Part shown: positions 1 to 11,000 of the stretch, one piece after another
Layout of the letters: every line of letters begins with the position of its first letter
Position numbering within the stretch: the stretch's first letter is position 1
From: Phalacrocorax aristotelis
Taxonomy: Eukaryota > Chordata > Aves > Suliformes > Phalacrocoracidae
Reading direction: 5' to 3'
NCBI RefSeq assembly: GCF_949628215.1
Contig: NC_134282.1
Span: 16,720,723-16,784,722 of the forward strand
Length of the DNA stretch: 64,000 nucleotides
The notes under the pieces: generated by a model
Database searches by the model: none
Told to the model about the DNA's origin: nothing
Seen by the model: only the letters and a program-made list of their open reading frames with translations
Translations under genes and position numbers: made by a program

Positions 1-2367
1 GCTCACAATGCTGCTTTTTGTTTGGCTGCTTCTGCAAAGCTGTCATGGCACGCATGCAGTGAATACTGGTACATCTTGAGATTTTAGCAGGTTTCATAGC
101 TAGGTCTTCTGAGGTCATAGAAACTTTTTCAAGCATCTTCCTGTGTCTGTCCCTTAGGTACTGTGTTTGAAGGTGGAAGGTCTCTTCCCACCCTTTTAAC
201 TAGTGTTCTAGTTGTTTGAGGTAACACTTCATATTTTCAGCCTCATGAAAGAGCTCTTTCAAAACCCTCTCCTATAGAGTAATTTCTTATGCAGCAAGAC
301 TAAGCCCAGCTCTACTGTAGACTTGATGAAACAGATTTGGTACCTCTACACAAAATGTCCTTTCCCATGCAAAGTATGAACCAGTGTTTAGCCATCGGCC
401 TCTCCAGAGCTGCTGCTGTAATGCACAGTTTAACCTTAAGTGTATGGCAGTAGAATTGGTTGTCTGTGTGGTAACTTGTCACCTGAAATATTTCTGAAAA
501 TTGGCATAGCTTTTGTAAGCTAGAAATTATTTTGAGTGTGATCTCTGACACTGGAGATAAATCGCAAATGTGTTTGGATACTGCTGTTGGGGTTTATGTT
601 AAAGTGATATATGGCTCTGTAAATGGGTTTCTGCAATCAATGCAGCAGATGGGTTTTGATTAACACCTGGGCAGAGTGGAAGTGTTGCCCTTCCCCTTTG
701 AAGGAAGTGAGAGATGACACGTAGCCAAGCTGATTGTGGGGTTTTTCCCAAGAAAGCAACTCTCAACTTTCTTCTTAGGAAAGTGTGTCACTTCCTATTG
801 CCCTGAATATTGCTTTTTAATTGTATTGTTTTTAACTGGTTTCATAATCTAGTTACAGAACAGTAAGGTTGTGTATATAGAGGCTGGTCCAGATCTGTTT
901 TAAAGCAGAACTAGAGCCTGATAGCCTCTTGTTTGTGTGTGTCACAAGAATTTTCCTGCACCAGCAGTGCCTTGGGGCAAACTGTAGTAAAGAAGCTGCA
1001 GAGGCAAGGTGTGTGGCTTTGCTACCCTCCTGGCCAGGATCAGAAAGAGCACATTGTTGTTGCACAGGCTCCAATGGGTTCGCTGTACCAGTGCTAAGTG
1101 CTAGCAGATGAGTTTGCAGGTGCCCTGTTGTAGGCTTGAATCTTGCAGCTGCAGTTGTCCAAGCCTGAAGTGCTTTGCAGAGCTCTAGCAGAATGTGGTC
1201 ATTGTGCTTTCTGAGAGGTAAGGTCCAGGCTTGGGAAGAGATTCTGGTGATACTTTACTGAAACTGTACATGTGTCACTGCTAGATAACCTTCAGTGTCA
1301 GGGGAGGGGACACTTTTGCCTTGGTTACAGCATGCTCCTGGGAGCTTGTTCCTTTGATTAACCAGTCCTGTTTGTTCCCAGATGTTAACAGGACTGTATA
1401 TTAAAATCCATGCTGTTTAAACAAACCTGATTTGCCAGGCAATAGAGCTCAGACACTTGCTTCACTGCTGTTCAGGTGTTCTGTCACCTGAGGTTTTTTA
1501 GTAATGACTTAATTTATATTGGATTTTTTCTTTGAGATCGAGAAAATCTGAATTCAGTAGCTCATGTGCATAGGGTTAGTGTGTCTATGCCTTCAGGTGA
1601 ATCAATATAAAGCCAAATCTTGGATAAAGTACGTGGAGTCTGTCAGCTGAGAACCCAGGCAAATACAACTGCTGCCTACGGGAGGCATCACTCCGTGCTC
1701 TAATTCTTCAAAAGCACAAGAGGCTCTTAAAACACTTGAATATATTGAAGTCTAATCAGCTAAATATTTTAGGCAGAAAATACCGCTATTTTTTACTTGG
1801 CTGGGAAAATCCTGTTTCTGTTGCAATTGTATTTTCGTACCCTCTGGGACTCAAACTGAGGATTTAACGGAAAAATATCTCAATCAGCACTGAGGTATTT
1901 GTATAAGAGACAGGTTTTGGAAGCATTGAGCAATAAAGGGGCCTTGCTGTCTGCTGTGGGACTATTCATATGTGTGGTGCTATTCATATTAAAGCATGTG
2001 CCTAAACGCTTTGTCAAGGTTGAGCCTAAATCTGAATACTTCTTTTGATAAACAGATATGTCCTTCCAATTGGGATTCAAATGATCAAGGAACAAAAGAT
2101 GTCTGAGGGCAATTCCCAGGTCATTTCCTGCCAAGAGCTGCATGCCCTTGTTTGCCATGCATTTTAGAAGAGGCTGAGTCCTCTCTTCTGATCCTGATGC
2201 ATGACAGTTTCTTGGAGCTTAGAGCTCAAAAATAATCTTTTGCTTGGTTGTATCCTGTGTAACACGGAGCAGACTACTTTGGCACATGGTTACTGAGCAC
2301 AATAATTGGAATTTCTGTTTGTATCTTGACTTTTCTTTGTGGTAACTCAAATCCTAATGTCTCCTAG
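1..2367 (+). other. CLDN1: CLDN1 intron 1 (3' portion)
   Basis: This stretch precedes the first visible claudin-1 exon and ends in a polypyrimidine-poor but canonical acceptor (ctcctag, 2361-2367). No claudin exon 1 is present: the first extracellular loop with the family W-GLW-C-C signature is not encoded here on either strand. Exon 1 and the promoter therefore lie upstream of base 1. I see no repeat, RNA gene or other exon in it. The assignment as intron follows from the phase of exon 2, which begins with the last two bases of a split codon. Confidence 0.85.
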
Positions 2368-2532
2368 GCAGTCTGCAGGCCACTCGGGCTTTGATGGTAG
2401 CTGCAATACTTCTGGGCCTTGTTGCTGTATTTGTTGCTGTGACTGGCATGAAATGCATGAAGTGCATGGAAGATGATCAGGTGAAGAAGATGCGGATGGC
2501 TGTCTTCGGTGGGGTGATCTTCATCATTGCAG
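2368..2532 (+). CDS. CLDN1: Claudin-1, coding exon 2 (partial gene)
   Basis: Claudin-1 is a four-pass tight-junction protein that seals the paracellular space of epithelia and epidermis. This exon is exactly 165 bp, the usual size of claudin exon 2, bounded by an ag acceptor at 2366-2367 and a gt donor at 2533. It starts in a split codon and reads [20 protein letters not shown] onward: transmembrane segment 2, the short cytoplasmic loop with MKCMKC and the acidic EDD, and the start of transmembrane segment 3. SLQATRALM and MKCMKC-EDD fit claudin-1 better than claudin-7, which has basic residues and different cysteines there. Exons 1-4 would give 211 residues if exon 1 has its usual 223 coding bases, because the three exons here supply residues 75-211; this matches the mammalian length. 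Confidence 0.97.
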
Positions 2533-2965
2533 GTTGGTAATGTACAGATGTGTTTAATATTAAAATGTGCCATTTCCTAAATAGTATTTATCCTGCATGG
2601 GATGTGAGCAGATGGGGAGAACTTGGTGTCATTGCTTCAAGAGCATTTTGGGCTGGGAATTCCCTCGTGGACTTTGGCACAGTAGCTGCTGGCTATCTGA
2701 GGCATCAGCTAGGTCTTTTGGCACCAGCATTATGCCTTGTACATGGACTGTATGCCTTCATCTCTATTAGCGAGAGCTGAGTTTGGCCTGTATGCACTGC
2801 TTCAGTGAAAAGCAGGGCTCTGCACTAAGTAACGTCTTGGGTCTTCCCAGGGTAGAAGCAGCTCAGCATCGCACTGGATACTGGTTACGCTACATAATTT
2901 TTGCAATGATTTTTTTGTTTTGGGTTTCTTAATAAGGCATGACATTGTGTTCCCTTCATGTGCAG

Positions 2966-3050
2966 GTTTGGCAGCGCTGGTGGCCACGTCATGGTACGGC
3001 AACAGAGTGGCTCGGGCCTTTTATGACCCTTTCACCCCTGTCAACACCAG
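2966..3050 (+). CDS. CLDN1: Claudin-1, coding exon 3
   Basis: An 85-bp exon, the standard claudin exon 3 size, with acceptor tgcag at 2961-2965 and donor gtactg at 3051. It completes the glycine codon split from exon 2 and reads [20 protein letters not shown], then PFTPVNT-R. It encodes the end of transmembrane segment 3 and the second extracellular loop. The WYGNR and FYDP-TPVN motifs are claudin-1 hallmarks; this loop contributes to trans interaction between claudins of neighbouring cells. Introns on either side are short (433 and 502 bp). Confidence 0.97.
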
Positions 3051-3552
3051 GTACTGACCCATTTGATATAACGCTATAGTATAGCATGACAAATGCTCAC
3101 AGGACTTAGTTTTGAGTAGCAGTGGCTCAAAACAAAGAAGGGAATTTCCTGAGATAGCTGGGTTGGCTTCATACTGTGCAGAAGGAGCATTAGGACCATA
3201 TCTCATCATCCATGTGGCTCTTAAAACAAAGCCCAGACTTAAAGCAGCATTGCTGCCAGAGGCTTACCTGCTGTGACTTCTGTGTTTTTCCTCCACTAAA
3301 TGCTTAAAGGCTGGTTTGTATGGAGCTTGGCTCTGCTGCAGCTGTGCAGGGTGAGCTGACAGACTGGACTAACCCAGTGTGCAAAGCTCCGGGCTTTGAG
3401 GGTCAGCAGAGTCTCTGAACGCTCCAAATTGCTGTCTTGCAGGAAGCCACCTCCATCCCAAATTCAGCTCCCTCCTGCTTTGTGTGGACATGCTAACACT
3501 AATCCAGAGGCATTACTTTCAGTATTCACTTTCTTCCTTGTTTCCCTGCCAG

Positions 3553-3715
3553 ATTTGAGTTTGGATCAGCTCTCTTCATTGGCTGGGCAGCTGCTTCTCT
3601 GGCCATGCTGGGGGGAGCCTTCCTCTGCTGTTCCTGTCCACGGAGAGAAACTTCGTATCCACCCACCCGAGGCTATCCAAAAAATGCTCCCTCCACAGGG
3701 AAGGATTATGTATAA
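3553..3715 (+). CDS. CLDN1: Claudin-1, coding exon 4 (C-terminus and stop)
   Basis: The acceptor is ccctgccag at 3544-3552. The first base completes the arginine codon from exon 3; the frame then reads [20 protein letters not shown], followed by transmembrane segment 4, and stops at TAA 3713-3715. After TM4 comes CCSCPRRE, whose membrane-proximal cysteines are palmitoylation sites in the family. A cytoplasmic tail rich in Pro, Tyr and Ser follows, ending in GKDYV. The terminal YV is the PDZ ligand that claudins use to bind ZO-1, ZO-2 and ZO-3. The tail length and KDYV ending are those of claudin-1. No frameshift or premature stop is visible in the three exons, so the gene appears functional. 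Confidence 0.97.
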
Positions 3716-5618
3716 TGAAACAAAGAGGAGGAACCACCAGCGCTGGTAGCGAAAGCAGTTTGGAGAGGACACTACAATGCCACTGTCCTGAGCAGAGTTG
3801 AGACTCTAGGTTCTGCCTTCCTCTTCTCCCAAAAATGTGTATATTTTTGTAATCCTCTTTGCTACTGGACATAACTTCTTTCTCTCCCAGCCCATGGAGG
3901 AAGGCTAGCCTAGGTTCATAGGTATTGCCACTGGAAAGATGAAACCTCCAAGCTTGGGTTAAGTTTAGTATTTGGGAGTAAAAGGGAAAAATGATACTGT
4001 TTTTTTTAGATGGCTGTTGGTGCTTTTTTAGTTGTGTTTTTTTTAAAAATAGATGGTAACAATTCAGTCCCATATCCCATTAAGTTAGAGCCCAGTGTGG
4101 TGTGTGTAGAAATTAAAGGAACATATATTATATACAAAGTGATGAAACCAATAGCTTAAGAGGAAACATTATTTTAGGGAAAAGACTTTACATGTAGGAA
4201 TGTTTGAAGAGATCTAAAGCGTTCTTGTACTGTCTTCTTGGCATCATCTTCAGCACCCTACTTCCTGTGCAGATTGGCATGGCAGAGGGTCAGACACAAT
4301 TAAATTGCTGTTACTTAAATTGAAATCTGTAACTGTCCATGCCCATGCTGTTGGCCAACAGATGCAACAAAGATGCAGCGTTAGGTGGATTGGCTTAACT
4401 GTATGTCATCACTCTTTTGACAAGATCTTGTAAGCTGATTGTGTCTGAGCCAAAGGCTTCAAAGCTACAGAGGTTAGGAAACTCCCAAAGCAGCTGCAGG
4501 TTTCCCTGGTGCCAGGGTAGAGCTAAAGAAAAACGATTGCCTTCTGTTTTCACTGGATGTCTCATGGGGCTGTTGCTGCTGTTCCTTAGACACTGAGTGT
4601 TGCCAGTGATTGTTTCTCCATGTTCCCACCCTAGTACCTAACTGAGCTTGAAGCTTTATCTCCTTGTGTGTGTTACAGGCCATTTTTTAACAAACTTCTG
4701 TTTCCTTGAGTCTTTAGGCTTAGTTACCACTCTCAGTTTGCCTTACGCAGCTAAATGTGTTAAACCAAACTGAATGCAATTCTGTTCCCTGATGTTTCCC
4801 CAAGGATACCTCACACGCTGCCATTTGATCCTGTATCTTTTCTTGTAAACACTTTCAGTGTTATGAAGGCAAATTACAAGGAAACTAACCCAAAGTTTAT
4901 GGAATGTCTTTTAATCCAAGCTCACCAAAGAGGAAGAAACTAGCATTTTAAAGATAAAACCATCCTTGCATATTAAGTCATAGCTTAAAAAAAGGCAGCT
5001 CATCAGAGGTTCCCAGCCCTTCCTCTGAAACACCCAGTCAGTCACTTAGTGTTTGATTGACACTGGCTGAGGCTGTCCAGAGTTAAGTCTCATAATTCCT
5101 AGAAGGATGGTACCAGTTCTCCAAAGCTCAACCTTGCTTCTCCTACAAAAGGAAGCTGGTTGCTTCTGACCTGGCTTTATAATTTTGTATGTGTTCAGAG
5201 GCATCAGATTTCTTGATTTCCTTCCATAGACAGGGAGAGCCTGTGGGGCTGACTGATGTACAACCATGGCATTGGTGGTTTGTATAAGCCTTGTACCTCT
5301 GTTTGACCTGACTCTGCAACATAAATCAAAGTTACTAAAAAAAACAAGAGAGCATTTGCTTCAGGCTTGAGTTGATGTTGGCCTGTACTTGGAGCTGGGT
5401 CATATGGCTTCCACTTCTCCATGGGGAATTGCCCGTGCACAGCAGATGCCTCATGAGACCTTGCCTTAGGAGGTGGCAGCTCAGGTCACATTAAAGAGCT
5501 GCTGAAGTCTGTGCTTTTGTATTTGCATTAACCCTGAGCCAGGGAGCAGATGCTTGTATTGGGGAACTTGTATAAAGTGTTTAAACAATTTCAATAAATG
5601 GACTTTTTTTAAGGAAAA
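3716..5618 (+). other. CLDN1: CLDN1 3' UTR
   Basis: From the stop codon to just past a canonical AATAAA there is no second reading frame and no recognisable repeat. The length (~1.9 kb) is in keeping with the long 3' UTR known for claudin-1 mRNA in mammals. An ATTAAA at 4112-4117 could give a shorter alternative transcript. The 3' end is estimated at about 20 bases past the signal and is not seen directly. Confidence 0.75.
5593..5598 (+). terminator. CLDN1: Polyadenylation signal AATAAA of CLDN1
   Basis: A perfect AATAAA hexamer, followed within 20-70 bases by T-rich and GT-rich sequence (ttcttgtttttgagc, then gtgcttggatagtgtgcttg), the expected layout of a vertebrate cleavage and polyadenylation site. 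It is the best such signal downstream of the CLDN1 stop. Confidence 0.7.
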
Positions 5619-7077
5619 TTTGACTGCATTACTTCACTTCTTGTTTTTGAGCAGTGCTTGGATAGTGTGCTTGGAAGAGTGGGGCTTGAGCTTTTGGGAG
5701 CCTGCCTGCCAGGATGGAGGTTTGTTTAGCTGTGTGTATCTACAGCAGACATAGGTGGGGACAGATCTTCTGCAGTGAGTCAGGCAGTTGTGGCCTCTGG
5801 CAGAAACTCACCCAGTAATCTGCTGTGATTGCAGCCCAGGAACCAGAAGGTCTGCTCCTCAGCAAGGCTGGCTGCACCCTGGGAGGAGCAGGAAGGGGCA
5901 GGGGGAAGGCAGATGGCTCCCTTGCAGGAGGGTAGGAGCAGCAGGAATGGGGAAGGGATGGGGTGTGGAGCCAAGGTGCTCTGGGGAGAGGTGCTTTGTG
6001 TTTCAGCAGTGTTTTGCTCTCTGTGGGTAGGGTATGCACAAGCTGTGGCTGTCTGCATGAGAGGCTCTGCTTCCAGAGCAGGAAGAGACCTGATGATCTA
6101 TGCGTGTCAGGTATGTGCACATAACTCATGTGCAATTCCCTGATATTTCTGGGCTAATAGGATCATGAAGACATGGGCCATAGGAGTATCCATCTCACTC
6201 TAAAGCCCCTTTAGAAGGGTACCGTGCTTCTCCCAGCTGTGACAATGAGCACAACCAGACAGGCATTCTGTTTTTTCAGGCCAGGTAAAGAATAGTTCTG
6301 GTTGGGGGTGGTCTCTTATAACCTGCACTGATATCTCCCTAGGGTAGCAAGGTTCTATTCCCCTCACTTCTACTTGGCCTGGAAACTGTTTCCATTCACC
6401 AGGGCTCTTGTGTTCTTCTCTCTCATATTTTCAAGTACATGTATTGAGAGGCAAACTTATTTAAAACACTCTTAAGCTCAGTCAAGGAGCTGCCTCCTCT
6501 ATTCCCTTGCTCTCCAAGGGATGTTTGCTTTTGTAATTACAAACAAAAGCAATAGTGCTAATTAGGCCTTGTAAAGCTGGCAGAGCAAAACAGCCAGGCA
6601 TGTGGCTGGCAAGAGTGAGCTTGCAGTGCCTGGAGCAGACTGGTTGCCTGGCATAGTCTGGGGTCTATGGTCATTCTTATTCCAACCTGTCAATTAGTAA
6701 AGGATTTCCACTGAGATTAACTTTTTCCCATGTTTTCATGCTCACTCCTTCTCCAAAGACTTTTGCAAGTTCTACTCTGAAGTTTCCTGGGCAGAAGAAC
6801 AGCAAAGGAAAGCAATTCCACCTATAAAATGTTCAGTAGGACTTCTCAGCTGCTGCCCTCTGTGGGAGACAGATCTGTGTGAGACCAGCACAGAGGAAGA
6901 AGCCAGAGGTGAACTTGTTTGTTTGCTATACTTCTAATGTGACAAAAATCACAGTCCAACTTTCATTTCGATATGGTTTGTGGATTGCCAGCAGGCTGGC
7001 TGGAAAGCAAAGAATAAAATCTGGGGGTAAACATAATTTCATATGGCTCATGATCCTAATTCCTATCCAGTAGTGAC
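5619..7077. other. Intergenic, no gene seen
   Basis: Unique-looking sequence just downstream of CLDN1. It contains a purine-rich G/A stretch around 5880-5960 but no exon-like frame with splice sites, no RNA gene and no repeat that I recognise. Confidence 0.6.
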
Positions 7078-7127
7078 AAGGGACTAGATGATCCCTGAGG
7101 TCCCCTCCAACCTGTGATTCTGTGATC
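7078..7127 (+). mobile_element. CR1 LINE 3'-end fragment
   Basis: A short remnant containing the CR1 3' hallmark: gatgatccctgaggtcccc, then tccaacctgtgattctgtga. The last part is the octamer-type tail that ends avian CR1 elements. Only about 50 bp are left, so the 5' part was lost at insertion or decayed. Confidence 0.8.
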
Positions 7128-7361
7128 TCTTGGAGGGCTGATGTCTCAAGAGATGACCATGACCCTGCTTGGGAGGGAGCTTTCCAACCCTTTTTCCCTG
7201 CCTTTCACGCATGATCATGCAATTCCCCTTGGCCATATTTTCTACAGCCCTTTGGCCATCTCTGCTGTACATTCAATAGAAAAGGAGTAACATGGGTTGA
7301 AAGTTGGGGGAGTTTCCTAGTGATTTCAATTCTTGCATGTGACTGGCATCCCTGCTGCTAA

Positions 7362-7982
7362 CAGAATGGTGGGGGTTGGAATGTACCTCTGGCGATCATC
7401 TTGTCCATCCCCTCTGCTTGAGGTGGCACACCCAGAGCAGAGGGCACTGGAACGCGTCCAGGCAGGCTTTGAATGTCTCCAGGGAAGGAGACTCCATAAC
7501 CTTTCTGGGCAGCCTGTTCCACTGCTCCATCACCCTCACAGGAAAGAAGTTTTTTCTCATATTTAGGTAGAACTTCCTGTGTTCCAGCTTGTTCCCATTG
7601 TCCCATGTCCTGTCATTGGGCACTATTGAAAAGAGCCTAGTCCCATCATCCTGACACCTACCCTTTAGATATCTATAGGTATTTATGCAATCCCCCCTCA
7701 GTCTTCTCTGGGCTGAACGAACCCAAGTCTCTCAGCCTTTCCTCGTAAGGGAGATGCTCCAGTCCCCTGATCATCTTGGTAGCTCTCAGCTGGACTTGCT
7801 CAAGCAGTTCCATGTCCTTCTTAAACTGGGGTCTCAAAATGGGGCACAGTGCTCCAAATGTGATTTCACTAGGGCAGAGTAGAGGGGGAGGATAACCTCT
7901 CTTGACCTGCTGGCCACACTCCTATTAATGCATCCCAGAATACCGTGGGTCTTCTTGGCCACAAGGGCATGATGCTGGCTTA
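7362..7982 (-). mobile_element. CR1 LINE, 5'-truncated copy (copy A)
   Basis: On the minus strand this reads as the 3' ~620 bp of a CR1 retrotransposon, including the end of the ORF2 (endonuclease/reverse transcriptase) frame. The frame 7623-7396 (minus) gives residues such as HRKFYLNMRKNFFPVRVMEQ, NRLPRKV and MESPSLETFK, a block typical of the CR1 ORF2 C-terminus. The 3' tail is cut to cattctg, without the second tail repeat. It is nearly identical to the copy at 28318-28735 in the opposite orientation, with only three differences in the 228 bp of shared frame, so it is young. It is not full length and cannot be autonomous. Confidence 0.93.
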
Positions 7983-8014
7983 AGATAGCATTTCATTGCT
8001 ATCTTGCAATGAAA
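7982..8014. repeat. Two overlapping inverted repeats at the CR1 copy A 5' edge
   Basis: The 9-bp arms aagatagca (7982-7990) and tgctatctt (7997-8005) are perfect complements around a 6-nt loop. The 8-bp arms tttcattg (7991-7998) and caatgaaa (8007-8014) are also perfect complements and overlap the first pair. They begin where homology to CR1 ends. Confidence 0.8.
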
Positions 8015-11000
8015 TGATGGCATTTGTCTGTACAGACAATGGGAACTCTGACTGCTTCTTGGTACCTTCTTCCATACCATATTTATTATTCACATGGTGC
8101 CAGAGCTGTGCATACTGTGCAGGTAACTTCACTGTTAGTGGGAATTACACGGTCATTTATATTGCTTAGCTATTTCAAAGTAGTAAGAGAGCTCAAGATG
8201 TTTTTGGAGTAGCATCAGCCTGTTGGATTTCTTGGCTTCTCCAACTTGACAGTTTTAAGAAACTGTCCATCCTAATGCTTTCATCAGATTCAGGTTCTGA
8301 TTTACACGAGTTTGTTATAATAAATCTGCCTTTGTTTTCTGTACTGCTTTGAGTGCATAGGTACAGTGTATTGAAGCACTGAAAATTCTCTGACATGGAG
8401 ATCTCATAAATAACCAATAGAGCGGGTGATAAGAAATGTTTGTGAAATATTCATACATGCTCAGAATCTTTTTAATATAAGGCAGAAGAAGAAATAATGG
8501 CATTACTGAAGGAAAGTTAATGCAGCACTTCTGCTTAAAATTAAACCCCAGAAATGCCAGTAACTTCCTAAAGTTGCTCAGATGTAGCAGGTTTACGAAT
8601 CTAGATAAGTAATGAGACCAAAAGAGCTTGAGAGCTTGAGCCTTTATCCTGAGCATGGAGACATGGAATAACGGGGAGGGGGAGCCAGTGAATTGACAGT
8701 GATGTAAAATTGTCTCAGTGTTTTCACAAAGGAAAATTTAAAAGATTCCATATCAAAAAGATGCCAACAGTAGCAGCATCTTCTTCCAGAGTCTTACACA
8801 TGCATCCATCTGAAAAGGCATCTTGCAGAGTCAGCTCTTTGCACAGTGGCAGGGCTACAGTCAAACCTTGCAGTCTAAGACCTAACAAGTAACAAAAGAG
8901 TCCTGCCAGCAGGTAGCACCTATGTGTATGCCGTCAGGATTTCTCCCCGTCGATGTTGTTTGCCCACCACCTTAGCACACACCAGCTGGCAGAGGAGATG
9001 GCTGGTGTCGTTCAGAGCAGAGGGGTGCAAGTAGGTTCCCTCCCTCCTTGCTCACAGGAATGGCTGCTGTGAGATAAGACAGAAGACAGCAGACGTTGCC
9101 ACCCCAGGAACTCCGATCTCTTTACTTGCACCCCCAGAGGGAGCTTATTGCTGCCTGTGACTGCATTTCTGTCTGCTCTTCTTGAGGCTTTTTTATTCCT
9201 CCTTCATTAGAGTTTTCATTCCGCCAACCCCACGGGTTCTTCAATTTGCCTGGTGGTTGTTTCCCTGCTTCTAGAAGTCCAGCCTGCAGCAAGGAGCTTG
9301 CTCTTCTCTGGCACATTGGTTTTGACCCTGTCTGCAGTTCCTGCAGAAGTCCTGCATGCTGTAGCATCTGCATCACTGAGCAGAAAGGGAAAAACACTCC
9401 TTTGTTGAGCCTCATGTGCTCTATTGGAAAACATCCCAACTCCTACAGCTTTTCCAGAAAAGCCCTGCCTGGATTCCTAGCATACTGCATCAGGGACTTG
9501 GTGTTTCTAGGGTCTACATTTCCTACAGAGACCTGCCAGAGACAGCAGGAACCTGCGGGTGCTGCTGCTTTGCTTCCACTGGGGTTGTAAGCAGATGCCA
9601 GCTGGTGGGTCCTGCCCAGGCTGGGGGCCGAGCACCGGGCAACCCATCTGCTGGGTTTGCCTCAAGGTACAGAAACTGCCCTCTGCTCCTGTCTGGTTCA
9701 TCAGCGAGGCCCAGGAGGAGGTTTCATGTCAGGAACCTGAATTTTGATGTTGTTTCCCATATTTAGGTATTTTTTGTGTTTGTTTTTCTCTTGCTCTGAA
9801 ACTGGGCTTTGATCCCCTACTGCCCTTCTTCACTACAGTTGTCCAGGTCCTCCTCCTTGAGGAAGGACTTTTCCAAAGTCCTCGCATCACCAGGTCCATC
9901 TGACCATACCAGGCTGTTCCTGACCAGCAGACAGGCTGGGTTAGATGAGCTGGTGACACATTCTATCTGGAATATTGCACAAGTCCTGTTCTTACCACGA
10001 TATTTTTGTACTTCACCTACCACATCACAAAATACCATACCTGCAAAAGGAACATCACTGGCTCTTGTCCAGGAAAGTGAAGAATGTGATTGACGTAAGA
10101 ACTGCATTTTCACATCAGGGCTGATAACAAACCATCTCATCACAGTTAAGAACCTCTATCTGCATTCCCAGCAAGGATCGCCAGGACTGAGGGGTGTAAA
10201 GACAGCCTTTGCCAATGCCCTATAGTTTGCAGGTGGTTTTCAATGAAAACAAAAAATAGAGAAGTTGAGAAAGACTCTATCCTGCAGGAGGCAGGAACAT
10301 CATGGACTAGCTAGTGCCAAGGTTTCTTACTTGCCTGCCTCCCAGGAAAGACCAAGCTATGTGACAGCTGCTCAGTGCTAGTGCTAGTGCCTGCCACAGA
10401 TTCACCTCCTGCTGCAGGCAAGGGCTTTGATTTTTTAATTTGGGAACCACACAACCTTGTTCAGTAGGTGGGAGGGGTGGGATGCTGGTACTCCCGTCCC
10501 GGCACTCCTGGCTGCCTTCAGAGCCAGCTCCCCCAGCAGGAAAGCAGCAGGGGAGCCATGAAAACAAGCTCAGCCAAAGGAAAAAAAGCAAGAAACAGCA
10601 TTCTTATTACAAGGTAAACAGCATTAACTCTCTTGGGGGAGTAGAAACACCAAGACAGTGATAGGCTTTTCTGCCCACAAGCTGTGGAAGGGTGGTGGAA
10701 CATGCTCCACCCTCCCCTTGTGTAACACTCCCCACACAGCAGCTGTAAATAATCATTTACCTGTGTGTGCTCCTCTTTTGCTGCTTTTTTTAGGGCCTTT
10801 CTTCTTTAAAGCTGCTCCTGGAGGGGTGGCTGCACTGAGGTGTGCATGGCACAGCCTCAGTGCCTGAGCTGGCAGAGCTCTGCCACATGCGACTGGAGCT
10901 AGGGCCGGTGCACCCAGGGTTACTCCTGTAAGCAAAGCTGCCAGATGCAGTAAGGGGGAGGGGAGAGCGTGGGCTGCATTTGTTGTTTTTCCAGTGAAAA

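Noticed and set aside
1880..2158. Minus-strand frame starting MANKGMQLLAG, which looks like a claudin N-terminus
   Set aside because: It is on the opposite strand from the CLDN1 exons. The similarity stops after about ten residues and the W-GLW-C-C loop signature is absent, so it is chance.
7396..7623. 75-codon frame as an independent gene (also at 28464-28691)
   Set aside because: It is the end of CR1 ORF2 in two truncated transposon copies, not a host gene.
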